64,000 nt of DNA from Palleronia sp. THAF1 (GTDB taxonomy: Bacteria; Pseudomonadota; Alphaproteobacteria; Rhodobacterales; Rhodobacteraceae), in assembly GCF_009363795.1 (NCBI RefSeq), contig NZ_CP045420.1:663001-727000 (forward strand). The letters run 5' to 3'. The notes beneath the pieces are model-generated. The model was not told the origin of the DNA. It searched no databases and saw nothing but the letters and a program-made list of their open reading frames with translations. Numbering within the stretch: position 1 is the stretch's first letter; each line of letters begins with the position of its first letter. Position numbers and translations under genes: made by a program. Shown here piece by piece: positions 54,164 to 63,034 of this stretch.

Positions 54164-54185
54164 CGTCAAAAAATGACGTACGTTA
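54164..54185. promoter_or_regulatory. Candidate operator upstream of the xyloside operon
   Basis: Two overlapping palindromes lie here: CGTCA and TGACG arms around AAAAA (54164-54178), and TGACGTACGTTA (54174-54185, one mismatch pair). They are 50-70 bp before the binding-protein start in the 138-bp gap after the regulator gene. Either could be the LacI-type site. Confidence 0.4.
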
Positions 54186-54234
54186 GTCAGAATTGAAGGT
54201 GGCGCGAAGCCGCCAGAGTTTGGGAGGACTGACC

Positions 54235-55494
54235 ATGAAATTCTACACAACCACGGCGCTTGCCATCGCCCTGACCAGCGGGGCCGCTTTCGCGCAGCAG
54301 ACAGAGGTCAACATCCTTCGCGTGCAGCCCAGCGACGAAGAGCAGGCCTTTTACGCCGAGGTCGAGGCCGCCTACGAGGCAGAAAATCCAGACGTGGACG
54401 TGGTCTTCGAATATATCGCGAACGAGGCCTACAAATCCAAGCTGCCCACGCTGCTTCAGTCGGATGCGCGTCCGGATATCTTCTACTCTTGGGGCGGTGA
54501 AACCCTGCGTGAGCAGTTCGAGGCCGGTTTCCTGCGCCCCATCGGCGATGTCGTGTCGGACGAGGCGATGTCTGCAATTCCAGAAGCCGCGACGAATGCC
54601 TATACCGTCGATGGCTCGCTCGTCGGCTTGCCGATGTACGCGACCGAGGTCGTGTTCTGGGTCAACACCGATCTGACCGAACAGGCGGGAGTCGATCACA
54701 CCAGCATCGAGACCTGGGATGATTTCCTCGCAGCCGTGCAAACGCTCAAGGATGCAGACATCACGCCGATCATCGCAGGCGGGCAGGACAAGTGGCCGGT
54801 CCACTTCTACTGGAGCTACCTCGCCCTGCGCGAAGGCGGTCCCGATGTCGTGACGACCGCCATGTCCGGTGAAAACGACGGCTTCGAGAACGAAGCCTTC
54901 GTCGCCGCGGGCGAGGCCATGGAAGAGCTTGTCGCGCTGGAGCCATTCCAGCCGGGCGTCATCGGCACGACCTATGAAACGGCGTCGGGCATGTTCGCCG
55001 ACGGGATGGGTGCGTTCCACCTCATGGGCGACTGGGACTATCTGCCCATGCGGGGCCGCGCGACTGACGGGGTTGGCCTGTCGGACGACCAGCTTGCGAT
55101 CATGTCCTTCCCGGTGATCTCTGATCCTGTGAGTGAAGGCGGCGACGGTGCCACGTTGGGCGGGATCAACGGCTGGGCCGTCACGGCGGATGCCTCCGAT
55201 CAGGCGGTCGATTTCCTGACCTACCTGCTGAACACCGACAATCAGACGACCATCGCGGAACGTGGCATCTTCATTCCGATCGTCGAAGGCTCGGATGAGG
55301 CGCTTCCCAACGCGTTCTTCCAGCAGGTGGCACAGGACATCCAGCAGTCCGACTATCACCAGATATTTCTTGACCAATTCCTGGGGGCGTCCGTCGGCGC
55401 GACCGTGAACGATGTGTCTGCCGATCTGATCGCCGGGGCCACGACCCCCGAAGACGCGGCGGCACAAGTCCAGGAAGCCTGGGACTTCCGCTGA
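54235..55494 (+). CDS. ABC transporter sugar-binding protein (extracellular family 1)
   Basis: The protein has 419 aa from the ATG at 54235 with GGGAGGA upstream. A signal peptide (MKFYTTTALAIALTSGAAFA) is followed by the family 1 fold: DEEQAFYAEVEAAYEAENPD, RPDIFYSWGGETLREQFEAG, VDGSLVGLPMYATEVVFWVN and ETWDDFLAAVQTLKDADI. It binds a sugar or oligosaccharide in the periplasm. GH43 xylosidase and xylose isomerase in the operon point to xylosides. Confidence 0.9.
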   Translation: MKFYTTTALAIALTSGAAFAQQTEVNILRVQPSDEEQAFYAEVEAAYEAENPDVDVVFEYIANEAYKSKLPTLLQSDARPDIFYSWGGETLREQFEAGFLRPIGDVVSDEAMSAIPEAATNAYTVDGSLVGLPMYATEVVFWVNTDLTEQAGVDHTSIETWDDFLAAVQTLKDADITPIIAGGQDKWPVHFYWSYLALREGGPDVVTTAMSGENDGFENEAFVAAGEAMEELVALEPFQPGVIGTTYETASGMFADGMGAFHLMGDWDYLPMRGRATDGVGLSDDQLAIMSFPVISDPVSEGGDGATLGGINGWAVTADASDQAVDFLTYLLNTDNQTTIAERGIFIPIVEGSDEALPNAFFQQVAQDIQQSDYHQIFLDQFLGASVGATVNDVSADLIAGATTPEDAAAQVQEAWDFR

Positions 55495-55505
55495 TCCGAC
55501 CTGAC

Positions 55506-55529
55506 GGCGCGCCCTGACAGGGGCGCGCC
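55506..55529 (+). terminator. Intra-operon hairpin between binding protein and permease genes
   Basis: Nine-base arms GGCGCGCCC (55506-55514) and GGGCGCGCC (55521-55529) enclose TGACAG; no T-run follows. It lies 11 bp after the binding-protein stop, the same position as the dctP-dctQ hairpin. Confidence 0.65.
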
Positions 55530-55556
55530 ACCACGCGACACCGGGGAGGAGTTCCG

Positions 55557-56489
55557 ATGTCAGACGCTACTTCGCCACCGGATCGCCGGCTGGCATTCAA
55601 GGATCGTGTGCGCCGCGCCGCCACGAACGGCCGTTTGACGGCGGGTCTGATCCTGCTGCCGCCCGCACTGATCCTGTTCACGCTGTTCGTCATGCTCCCC
55701 CTTGGGGAATCCGGCATGTATGCCTTCTACGACTGGAATGGCTACGGCACGCCCGAGGATTTCGTCGGCCTGCGCAACTTCGAGCAGATGCTCGGCCACT
55801 CTGTCTTTTCCGTCGCGGTTTGGAACACGGTTAAGATCGTCCTGATCTCACTGCTGATCCAGATGCCGTTGGCGCTGCTGCTGGCGCTGATGATCTACAA
55901 GAAGACGCCGACCAACGCGTTCTTCCGCCTTATCTTCTTCGTTCCCTACATCATGGCAGAGGTCGCCGCCGGTCTGATCTGGAGCTTCGTGTTCGACGGG
56001 AACTACGGCGTCACCGCCTCTATCGCTGCGACGTTGGGGATTGATCGCTTCTTCGTGCTCGCAGACCGCGATCTGGCCTTCTACGCCGTCATGGTCGTGA
56101 TCGTCTGGAAATACTTCGGCTTTCACATGATGATCTACATCGCCGCCCTGCAGGGCGTGCCAGACGACCAGATAGAGGCCGCGCAGATCGAAGGTGCCAC
56201 CCGCACCCAGGTCGTGCGTCACGTGCAAATCCCGCACATCAAGCCCGCTATCGCCGTCAGCGCCTTCTTCGCCATCATCGGCGCGTTGCAGGTCTTCGAC
56301 GTCATCATCCCGCTGACCAATGGCGGCCCGTCCAACCAGACGCACACCATCGTCACCTACCTGTATGAGTTCGGCCTGACGCGCCTGCGCATCGGCTATG
56401 GCAGTGCGGTCGGCGTGGTCCTGTTCGTCGTCGCCGTGCTGGTGGCGGTCTTCTACCAGCGCATCTTCATGAAGAAAGGAACGGCATGA
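55557..56489 (+). CDS. ABC sugar transporter permease (MalF type)
   Basis: This 310-aa protein has six membrane segments (first: LILLPPALILFTLFVMLPLG region, about residues 32-52) and the EAA loop PDDQIEAAQIEGATRTQVVR near residue 200. GGAGGAG precedes the start. It forms a heterodimeric channel with the next gene's product, whose start overlaps its stop by ATGA. Confidence 0.9.
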   Translation: MSDATSPPDRRLAFKDRVRRAATNGRLTAGLILLPPALILFTLFVMLPLGESGMYAFYDWNGYGTPEDFVGLRNFEQMLGHSVFSVAVWNTVKIVLISLLIQMPLALLLALMIYKKTPTNAFFRLIFFVPYIMAEVAAGLIWSFVFDGNYGVTASIAATLGIDRFFVLADRDLAFYAVMVVIVWKYFGFHMMIYIAALQGVPDDQIEAAQIEGATRTQVVRHVQIPHIKPAIAVSAFFAIIGALQVFDVIIPLTNGGPSNQTHTIVTYLYEFGLTRLRIGYGSAVGVVLFVVAVLVAVFYQRIFMKKGTA

Positions 56490-57316
56490 CCGGTCCGCAT
56501 GTCTGGCGCAATGTCGCGCGGCTGTCCCTTTTGCTGATCGTGGCCAGCTTCGTGCTCGCCCCGCTCTGGGCGACCGTAATGGGCGGCTTCAAGACGAACG
56601 CCGAAATCCGCACCGCCGCCTTTGCCGTGCCGGATGCTTTCAACACAGAGTTCTACGGCGCGATCCTAAGCGATCCGGCGTTCTGGCGGTATCTTGGCAA
56701 CTCCATGCTGATCTCATCGGCGGCGGTGATCCTGACGCTGATCGTCGGCTCGGCTGCGGCTTACGTCTTCGCGCAGATCAAGTTCTTCGGCTCGAACTTC
56801 CTGTTCTCCTACCTGCTGCTGGGACTGATGTTCCCCTTCGCTACGGCGATCCTGCCCCTGTTCATCAAGATCCGAGACATCGGCCTGCTTGATACCTATT
56901 GGGCCGTGATCCTGCCGCAGACGGCCTTCGGCCTCAGCCTTGCCATCCTGCTGTTCCGCACCTTCTTCGCGCAACTCCCGAAAGAGCTGTTCGAGGCCGC
57001 CTACATCGACGGCTGCGGATACGTTCGCTTCTTCCTGAAATTTACGCTGCCACTGTCGACCCCGATCCTGGCAACGGTGGGCGTGTTCGTCTTCGTGCAA
57101 AGCTGGAACAATTTCCTGCTGCCGCTGGTCGTTCTGAACTCGCGCGAGGTGTTCACCTGGCCGCTTGGCATGATGCAGTACCGCGGCGAGTTCGTGACCC
57201 AGTGGAACCAGACGCTCGCATTCGTCACGCTGTCGCTGGTTCCGGCGGTCGTCTTCTTCCTTGCTGCCCAGAAATACATCGTCGCCGGTCTGACCGGGGG
57301 CGCGGTGAAAGGCTGA
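56486..57316 (+). CDS. ABC sugar transporter permease (MalG type)
   Basis: This 276-aa protein has six membrane segments and the EAA loop LPKELFEAAYIDGCGYVRFF near residue 165. GGFKTNAEIRTAAFAVPD near residue 32 is typical of MalG-type permeases. It starts within the stop of the previous permease gene and ends 3 bp before the GH43 gene. Confidence 0.9.
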   Translation: MTGPHVWRNVARLSLLLIVASFVLAPLWATVMGGFKTNAEIRTAAFAVPDAFNTEFYGAILSDPAFWRYLGNSMLISSAAVILTLIVGSAAAYVFAQIKFFGSNFLFSYLLLGLMFPFATAILPLFIKIRDIGLLDTYWAVILPQTAFGLSLAILLFRTFFAQLPKELFEAAYIDGCGYVRFFLKFTLPLSTPILATVGVFVFVQSWNNFLLPLVVLNSREVFTWPLGMMQYRGEFVTQWNQTLAFVTLSLVPAVVFFLAAQKYIVAGLTGGAVKG

Positions 57317-57319
57317 TCC

Positions 57320-58960
57320 ATGAAAATCACCAACCCCATCCTGCCCGGCTTCAACCCCGATCCTTCTATCGTGCGGGTCGGCGATGATTACTACATCGCG
57401 ACCTCCACCTTCGAATGGTATCCTGGCGTCCAGATCCATCACTCGCGCGACCTGAAGAACTGGCGGTTGGTGACCCGCCCGCTGGACCGAGCGACACAGC
57501 TCGACATGCGCGGCGACCCGGACTCCGGTGGTGTCTGGGCTCCGTGCCTTAGCTATGCGGACGGGCAGTTCTGGCTGATCTACTCGGACGTGAAGCGCCG
57601 CGATGGGGCGTGGAAGGACAGCCACAACTATCTTGTCACCGCGCCCTCCATCGATGGGCCGTGGTCCGACCGGGTCCATCTGAATTCGTCGGGCTTCGAT
57701 CCGTCATTGTTCCACGACGCGGACGGGCGGAAGTGGCTTTTGAACATGATCTGGAACCACAACAAGCAGGGCGGCGACCGCTTCGGCGGGATCGTCATGC
57801 AGGAATATTCCGTCGCCGAGCAGAAGCTGACCGGCGAGATCCACAACATCTATCGCGGCACCGATCACAAGCTGGTCGAGGGGCCGCATCTCTATCGCCG
57901 TGACGGCTGGTATTATCTGCTGACTGCCGAAGGGGGCACCGGCTACGACCATGCGGCCACGATGGCCCGCTCGCGCGACCTGTTCGGCCCCTACGAGACC
58001 GATCCGGCCAAACACGTGCTTACTTCGAAGGACACCGACCCCGATCACCTGCTGCAGCGCGCCGGGCACGCCGACATCGTCGAGACGCAATCCGGTGAGC
58101 ACTTCATGGTCCACCTGTGCTCGCGCCCCTTGGAGGAAACGCGAACCATCGTCACCAACACGAGCATCCACGCCGATGACGTGCGCCGCTCTCCATTGGG
58201 GCGTGAGACTTCGATCCAACGGTTGATCTGGGAGGAGGGTGCGTTCCCGCGCCTTGCCCACGGCGGTCCGGCCCCCGCAACCGAGATCGACGGCCCCGAT
58301 TTGCCCGAAGCCCCCGTGGACGCGATCCCCACGCGACGCACCTTCGAAGACGGTTTACCGCCAGAGTTCCAGTGGCTGCGCACGCCCGACGCCGACCGCT
58401 TGTTCTCGACCACCGAACGCGCCGGCGCGCTGCGCATATTCGGTCGCGAAAGCCCCGGCTCCCAATTTGAACACGCCCTTGTCGCCCGGCGCCAAGACGC
58501 GATCCATTACACTGCGGAAACAGAGCTGGAGATGACGCCCGGCGACTACCAGCATTTCGCGGGTCTGATCGCGTGGTACGGGCGCAACAAGTTCCACTAC
58601 CTCGCCGTCACCGCCGACGAGGCGGGCGGGCGCGTCCTGACGATTTACAGCTGCGCTGCCGATTGGCCCGACGCTGCGATCAGCTATCCCGTAGAGCCGA
58701 TTCCGCTGCCCGCCGACGGCCCGATCCGCCTTGGCTGCGACGTGGACTCTTCTGAGTTGCGCTTTCGCTACGCAACCGAAGGTGGCGATTGGATCGACAC
58801 CGGCGTCGTGCTCGACCAGTCCGCCATCTCGGACGAGGCGGGCAACGGTCCGGGCAACAATTTCACCGGAGCCTTCGTCGGCATGTGCGCCCACGACACC
58901 TCTGGCCGCGGGCGTTTCGCCGATTTCCTGTCGTTTACCTACGAGGCCCGCAATGGCTGA
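57320..58960 (+). CDS. GH43 beta-xylosidase/arabinofuranosidase, cytoplasmic
   Basis: The 546-aa protein has the five-blade propeller catalytic residues of GH43: Asp14 in GFNPDPSIVRVGDDYYIA, Asp127 in SSGFDPSLFHDADG and Glu187 in LVEGPHLYRRDGWYYLL. A C-terminal beta-sandwich (about residues 350-540, DUF1349/GH43 C2-like) gives the length of XynB-type xylosidases. There is no signal peptide, so hydrolysis should follow import by the adjacent ABC transporter. It overlaps the ATPase gene by 8 nt. Confidence 0.92.
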   Translation: MKITNPILPGFNPDPSIVRVGDDYYIATSTFEWYPGVQIHHSRDLKNWRLVTRPLDRATQLDMRGDPDSGGVWAPCLSYADGQFWLIYSDVKRRDGAWKDSHNYLVTAPSIDGPWSDRVHLNSSGFDPSLFHDADGRKWLLNMIWNHNKQGGDRFGGIVMQEYSVAEQKLTGEIHNIYRGTDHKLVEGPHLYRRDGWYYLLTAEGGTGYDHAATMARSRDLFGPYETDPAKHVLTSKDTDPDHLLQRAGHADIVETQSGEHFMVHLCSRPLEETRTIVTNTSIHADDVRRSPLGRETSIQRLIWEEGAFPRLAHGGPAPATEIDGPDLPEAPVDAIPTRRTFEDGLPPEFQWLRTPDADRLFSTTERAGALRIFGRESPGSQFEHALVARRQDAIHYTAETELEMTPGDYQHFAGLIAWYGRNKFHYLAVTADEAGGRVLTIYSCAADWPDAAISYPVEPIPLPADGPIRLGCDVDSSELRFRYATEGGDWIDTGVVLDQSAISDEAGNGPGNNFTGAFVGMCAHDTSGRGRFADFLSFTYEARNG

Positions 58961-59969
58961 AGTCCGCCTGGAGAATGTCACCAAGTCCTTCGGAAACCTG
59001 ACGGTCATCCCTGACCTGTCGCTGTCCGTGCCCGACAAGTCCTTCACCGTGCTGGTCGGCCCATCGGGCTGCGGCAAGTCTACCTTGTTGCGCCTGATTG
59101 CGGGATTGGAGCGTCCCACCAGCGGCACCATCCGCATCGGCGGTGACGACGTGACCGATGACGAGCCATCCAAGCGCGGCATCTCGATGGTGTTCCAGTC
59201 CTACGCGCTGTATCCGCACATGACCGTGGCGCGGAACATCGACTTCGGCCTCCGCATCTCGAACATGCCCGCCGAGGAGCGTGAAAAGCGGCTGGCAGAG
59301 GCGGCACGCATCCTTGCGCTGGAAGACTACCTGGATCGCAAGCCCTCGGAACTGTCGGGCGGTCAGCGTCAGCGCGTCGCCATCGGACGGTCCATCGTGC
59401 GCAACCCCAAGGTGTTCCTGTTCGACGAGCCTCTGTCGAACCTAGATGCCGCCCTGCGCACGCAGATGCGCGTCGAACTGGCCGAGCTGCACCAATCCAT
59501 CGACTCCACGATGATCTATGTCACCCACGATCAGGTCGAGGCGATGACGCTCGCAGACCAGATCGTCGTGATGAACAAGGGCCATATCGAACAGATCGGC
59601 ACGCCGATGGACCTGTATGACACGCCCGCTTCGGTCTTCGTCGCGGGCTTCATCGGTTCGCCCAAAATGAACCTTCTGCCCGGTAAAGCCGTCGGCAGGC
59701 CTGACGTCGCAACGGTCGGCATCCGCCCCGAAGACGTGGAAGTCACCGAAGGCGAGGGCTGGGAGACGAAGGCCCGCGTGGTCGAAACGCTGGGCTCGGA
59801 CACCATCGCCTATGTGCGGGTGGAGAACGTGGGCGAGATGACCGTCCGCCTGCCGGGCCACATCCGCATCCAAGGGGGTGAGCGGTTGAAGCTGCACGCC
59901 GACCCCGCACGCTACCATCATTTCGATCAAGACGGTCGCCGCATCGAACGGACAGAAGTATCCGCATGA
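58953..59969 (+). CDS. ABC sugar transporter ATP-binding protein (UgpC/MsmK type)
   Basis: The protein has 338 aa from the ATG at 58953. Walker A is GPSGCGKST, the signature LSGGQRQRVAIGRSIV, Walker B VFLFDEPLSNLD and switch YVTHDQVEAM. A C-terminal TOBE domain (about residues 235-330) marks the carbohydrate-uptake group. It energises the permease pair. The following gene starts within its stop (ATGA). Confidence 0.93.
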   Translation: MAEVRLENVTKSFGNLTVIPDLSLSVPDKSFTVLVGPSGCGKSTLLRLIAGLERPTSGTIRIGGDDVTDDEPSKRGISMVFQSYALYPHMTVARNIDFGLRISNMPAEEREKRLAEAARILALEDYLDRKPSELSGGQRQRVAIGRSIVRNPKVFLFDEPLSNLDAALRTQMRVELAELHQSIDSTMIYVTHDQVEAMTLADQIVVMNKGHIEQIGTPMDLYDTPASVFVAGFIGSPKMNLLPGKAVGRPDVATVGIRPEDVEVTEGEGWETKARVVETLGSDTIAYVRVENVGEMTVRLPGHIRIQGGERLKLHADPARYHHFDQDGRRIERTEVSA

Positions 59970-61036
59970 CCGGCATCGGGATCATCGGCTGCGGTGTCAT
60001 CAGCGGCATCTACCTCGATAATATCGCCCGCCTGTCGGGGCTGGAGTTGCGGGCCGTCGCGGATGCGAAGGCGGACGCCGCGCAAAAAGTCGGGCAGGCG
60101 CGCGATGTGCCCGCCCTGTCGGTCGAAGACCTGCTGGCCCGCGACGATATCGACATTGTCGTGAATCTGACGATCCCCGCCGCACACGCGCCGGTCGGTC
60201 GGCAAATCCTAGGGGCGGGCAAGCACCTCTACCTCGAAAAACCACTCTCTGCCTCGCTGAACGCTGCACAAGACCTGATGCAATTGGCCGAAGATCGCGG
60301 CCTGCACGTCGGTTGCGCACCGGACACCTTTCTGGGCGGCGGCCTTCAAGCGGCCCGCGCCGCCCTCGATGCCGGGAAGATCGGGCGGGCGATCGGCGGC
60401 AGCGCCACGATGATGGTCGCGGGCCACGAACGCTGGCACCCGAACCCGGACTTCTACTACAGCGCCCCCGGCGGCGGCGCGCTGATGGACATGGGGCCGT
60501 ACTACCTGACCGCTTTGGTCAATCTGCTCGGTCCCGTGCGCGAGGTCGCGTCCCTGTCCAGCCGCCCGCGCAGCGAACGCCGCATTGCCACCGGTGACCG
60601 CGCCGGACAGACCCTCCCGGTCGAGGTCGACACACATTTGCTGGGCCTTCTGGCTTTTGAGACCGGCGCGCTCATTCAGATCGCCATGAGCTTCGACGTC
60701 CAGACCCACTGGCACAGCCCGCTCGAAGTGTATGGCACCGAAGGCTCCATGCGCCTGCCGGATCCCAACCGCTTCGACGGCGAAGTCACCTTCGGCGACG
60801 AAACGACCATGCCCGCGTCCGACCGCGTATATGGCGCAGGCAACTGGCGCGGGATCGGTCTGGCGGACATGGCGGACGCAATTGCAACGGGTCGCGATCA
60901 CCGGGCGAGCGGCGCGCTGGCGCTTCACGTCCTTGAAGTCATTGACGCGCTGCACCACGCCGCCGACACCAAGAGAACCATCCACATCAAAAGCGACTGC
61001 ACTCGACCGCTGGCGCTGGAAACGGAACTGACATGA
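59966..61036 (+). CDS. Gfo/Idh/MocA-family sugar oxidoreductase
   Basis: This 356-aa protein has an N-terminal Rossmann fold (MTGIGIIGCGVISGIYLDNI), the EKP motif in YLEKPLSASLNAAQ (about residues 90-103) and a C-terminal GFO_IDH domain with GGGALMDMGPYYLTALVNLL. It oxidises or reduces a sugar with NAD(P). In this operon it could handle a modified pentose or the glycone of an imported xyloside. The substrate is unknown. It overlaps the ThuA-like gene by 4 nt. Confidence 0.85.
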   Translation: MTGIGIIGCGVISGIYLDNIARLSGLELRAVADAKADAAQKVGQARDVPALSVEDLLARDDIDIVVNLTIPAAHAPVGRQILGAGKHLYLEKPLSASLNAAQDLMQLAEDRGLHVGCAPDTFLGGGLQAARAALDAGKIGRAIGGSATMMVAGHERWHPNPDFYYSAPGGGALMDMGPYYLTALVNLLGPVREVASLSSRPRSERRIATGDRAGQTLPVEVDTHLLGLLAFETGALIQIAMSFDVQTHWHSPLEVYGTEGSMRLPDPNRFDGEVTFGDETTMPASDRVYGAGNWRGIGLADMADAIATGRDHRASGALALHVLEVIDALHHAADTKRTIHIKSDCTRPLALETELT

Positions 61037-61686
61037 GCGATCCGCGCGCACTGATCTTCTGGGGCGGCTGGGACGGGCACGACCCCGAAGCCTGCGCCGC
61101 CGTCGTGGCGACGATGCTCGAAGAAGAGGGCATGGCCGTCACATCCGTTCAGGGCGCCGAAGTCCTGCGTTCTGACGACCTGACCGACTATGCGCTGATC
61201 GTGCCGATGATGACGCAGGTCGCCTCGGACAAGGACGGGATCGATAAGCTCTGCGCTGCCGTTCGTGGCGGCGTCGGCCTTGGTGGCTTTCACGGCGGCA
61301 TGGGCGACGCATTTCGCGATTCCCCGGCCTACCAGTTCATGGTCGGCGGCCAGTGGGTCGCGCATCCGGGCGACTTCATTGACTACCGCATCGAGGTTAC
61401 GCGCCCCGATCACCCGCTGATGGAGGGGATCGACAGCTTCGACTACCACTCCGAGCAGTATTTCATGCACGTGGACCCCGGCAACGACGTGCTCGCCACG
61501 ACCACCTTCACCGGCGAACACGCGCCAGAGATCGATGGCACCACCATGCCCGTCTTCTGGACCCGCAACTTCGGCAAGGGCCGGGTTTTCTACTCGGCGC
61601 TGGGCCACAACTCCGCCGAACTCGCCCATCCCCAAGCGCGCGAAGTCCTGCGCCGCGGCCTGATCTGGGCCACCGCTACCACATAA
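61033..61686 (+). CDS. ThuA-like protein (trehalose-utilisation family)
   Basis: This 217-aa protein has the ThuA class I amidotransferase-like fold: ALIFWGGWDGHDPEAC, GGVGLGGFHGGMGDAF and FDYHSEQYFMHVDPGNDVLA, ending GKGRVFYSALGHNSAEL. In rhizobia ThuA works with the Gfo/Idh enzyme ThuB in disaccharide use through 3-keto sugars. The same gene pair lies here with 4-nt overlap, so a 3-keto-sugar step is possible. Confidence 0.85.
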   Translation: MSDPRALIFWGGWDGHDPEACAAVVATMLEEEGMAVTSVQGAEVLRSDDLTDYALIVPMMTQVASDKDGIDKLCAAVRGGVGLGGFHGGMGDAFRDSPAYQFMVGGQWVAHPGDFIDYRIEVTRPDHPLMEGIDSFDYHSEQYFMHVDPGNDVLATTTFTGEHAPEIDGTTMPVFWTRNFGKGRVFYSALGHNSAELAHPQAREVLRRGLIWATATT

Positions 61687-61718
61687 TTCAACATCCGAAC
61701 TAAAGGAGAGCCGCCAAG

Positions 61719-63014
61719 ATGAGCGACTTTTTCAAGGGCATCAGCCCGCTAAGCTACAACCCCGACGCCGATGATCTGGCCTTCCGCCACTACAACCCGG
61801 ACGAGATGCTGATGGGCAAGCGCATGGAAGACCACCTGCGCTTTGCCGTCGCCTACTGGCACAGTTTCGCATGGCCCGGTGGCGACCCCTTCGGCGGCCA
61901 GACCTTCGACCGCCCCTGGTGGGGCGAGACGATGGAAGGCGCGCGCCTCAAGGCCGACATCGCGTTCGAGATGTTCGACATCCTGAACGCGCCGTTCTTC
62001 TGCTGGCACGACCACGACATCCGCCCCGAAGGCGACACCTTCGCCGAAAGCAAGCGCAACTTCGACGAGATCATCGATATCTTCGAGCAGAAGATGGAAA
62101 GCTCGAAGACGCGCCTTCTGTGGGGTACGGCGAACCTGTTTTCCAATCGTCGCTTCATGTCGGGTGCCGCCACCAACCCCGACCCGGACGTATATGCCTG
62201 GTCGGCGGCGACGGTGAAAGACTGCCTTGACGCCACCCACCGTCTGAACGGCGAAAACTACGTTCTGTGGGGCGGCCGCGAAGGCTACGAGACGCTGCTG
62301 AACACCGACATGGGGCAGGAACTGGAGCATATGGGCCGCTTCCTGTCGATGGTCGTCGACTACAAGCACAAGATCGGCTTCAAGGGCCAGATCCTGATCG
62401 AGCCGAAGCCGCAGGAACCCACCAAGCACCAGTATGATTACGACGTGGCGACCGTCTACGGCTTCCTCCAGCGCTTCGGGTTGGAGAAGGAGGTGAAGGT
62501 CAACATCGAGCAGGGCCATGCGATCCTTGCAGGCCATTCGTTCGAACACGAGCTGGCCTTGGCACGCGAGCTTGGCATCCTCGGCTCCATCGACATGAAC
62601 CGCAACGACTACCAGTCCGGCTGGGACACCGACCAATTCCCGAACAACGTGCCGGAAGTCGCCTTGGCCTATTATGAGGTGCTGAAGGCGGGTGGCTTCA
62701 CCCAAGGTGGCACCAACTTCGACGCCAAGCTGCGCCGGCAGTCGCTGGATCCGTCGGATCTGATCGCGGCCCACGCTGGGGCCATGGACGTCTGCGCGCG
62801 CGGCCTGAAGGCGGCGGCGAAGATGCTGGAAGATGACGCGCTCGAAGCCCCGCGCCGCGCCCGCTACGCCGGATGGGATACGGATGAGGCGCAGAAGATG
62901 CTGACCGGCGATCTGGAAACCGTTGCGGCGCGTGTCACAAAGGAAAACCTGAACCCGCAGCCACGCTCAGGTCAGCAGGAGAAGCTGGAAAACATCGTTA
63001 ATCGCTACGTCTAG
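61719..63014 (+). CDS. xylA: Xylose isomerase
   Basis: The 431-aa protein matches class II Xyl[34 protein letters not shown] with catalytic His, [17 protein letters not shown] (metal-binding), [18 protein letters not shown] (metal Glu), [19 protein letters not shown] and [20 protein letters not shown] (metal Asp and His). It converts xylose to xylulose in the cytoplasm. No xylulokinase gene is visible before the right edge. Confidence 0.96.
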   Translation: MSDFFKGISPLSYNPDADDLAFRHYNPDEMLMGKRMEDHLRFAVAYWHSFAWPGGDPFGGQTFDRPWWGETMEGARLKADIAFEMFDILNAPFFCWHDHDIRPEGDTFAESKRNFDEIIDIFEQKMESSKTRLLWGTANLFSNRRFMSGAATNPDPDVYAWSAATVKDCLDATHRLNGENYVLWGGREGYETLLNTDMGQELEHMGRFLSMVVDYKHKIGFKGQILIEPKPQEPTKHQYDYDVATVYGFLQRFGLEKEVKVNIEQGHAILAGHSFEHELALARELGILGSIDMNRNDYQSGWDTDQFPNNVPEVALAYYEVLKAGGFTQGGTNFDAKLRRQSLDPSDLIAAHAGAMDVCARGLKAAAKMLEDDALEAPRRARYAGWDTDEAQKMLTGDLETVAARVTKENLNPQPRSGQQEKLENIVNRYV

Positions 63015-63034
63015 AAGCGATGGGGGAGGGGACC

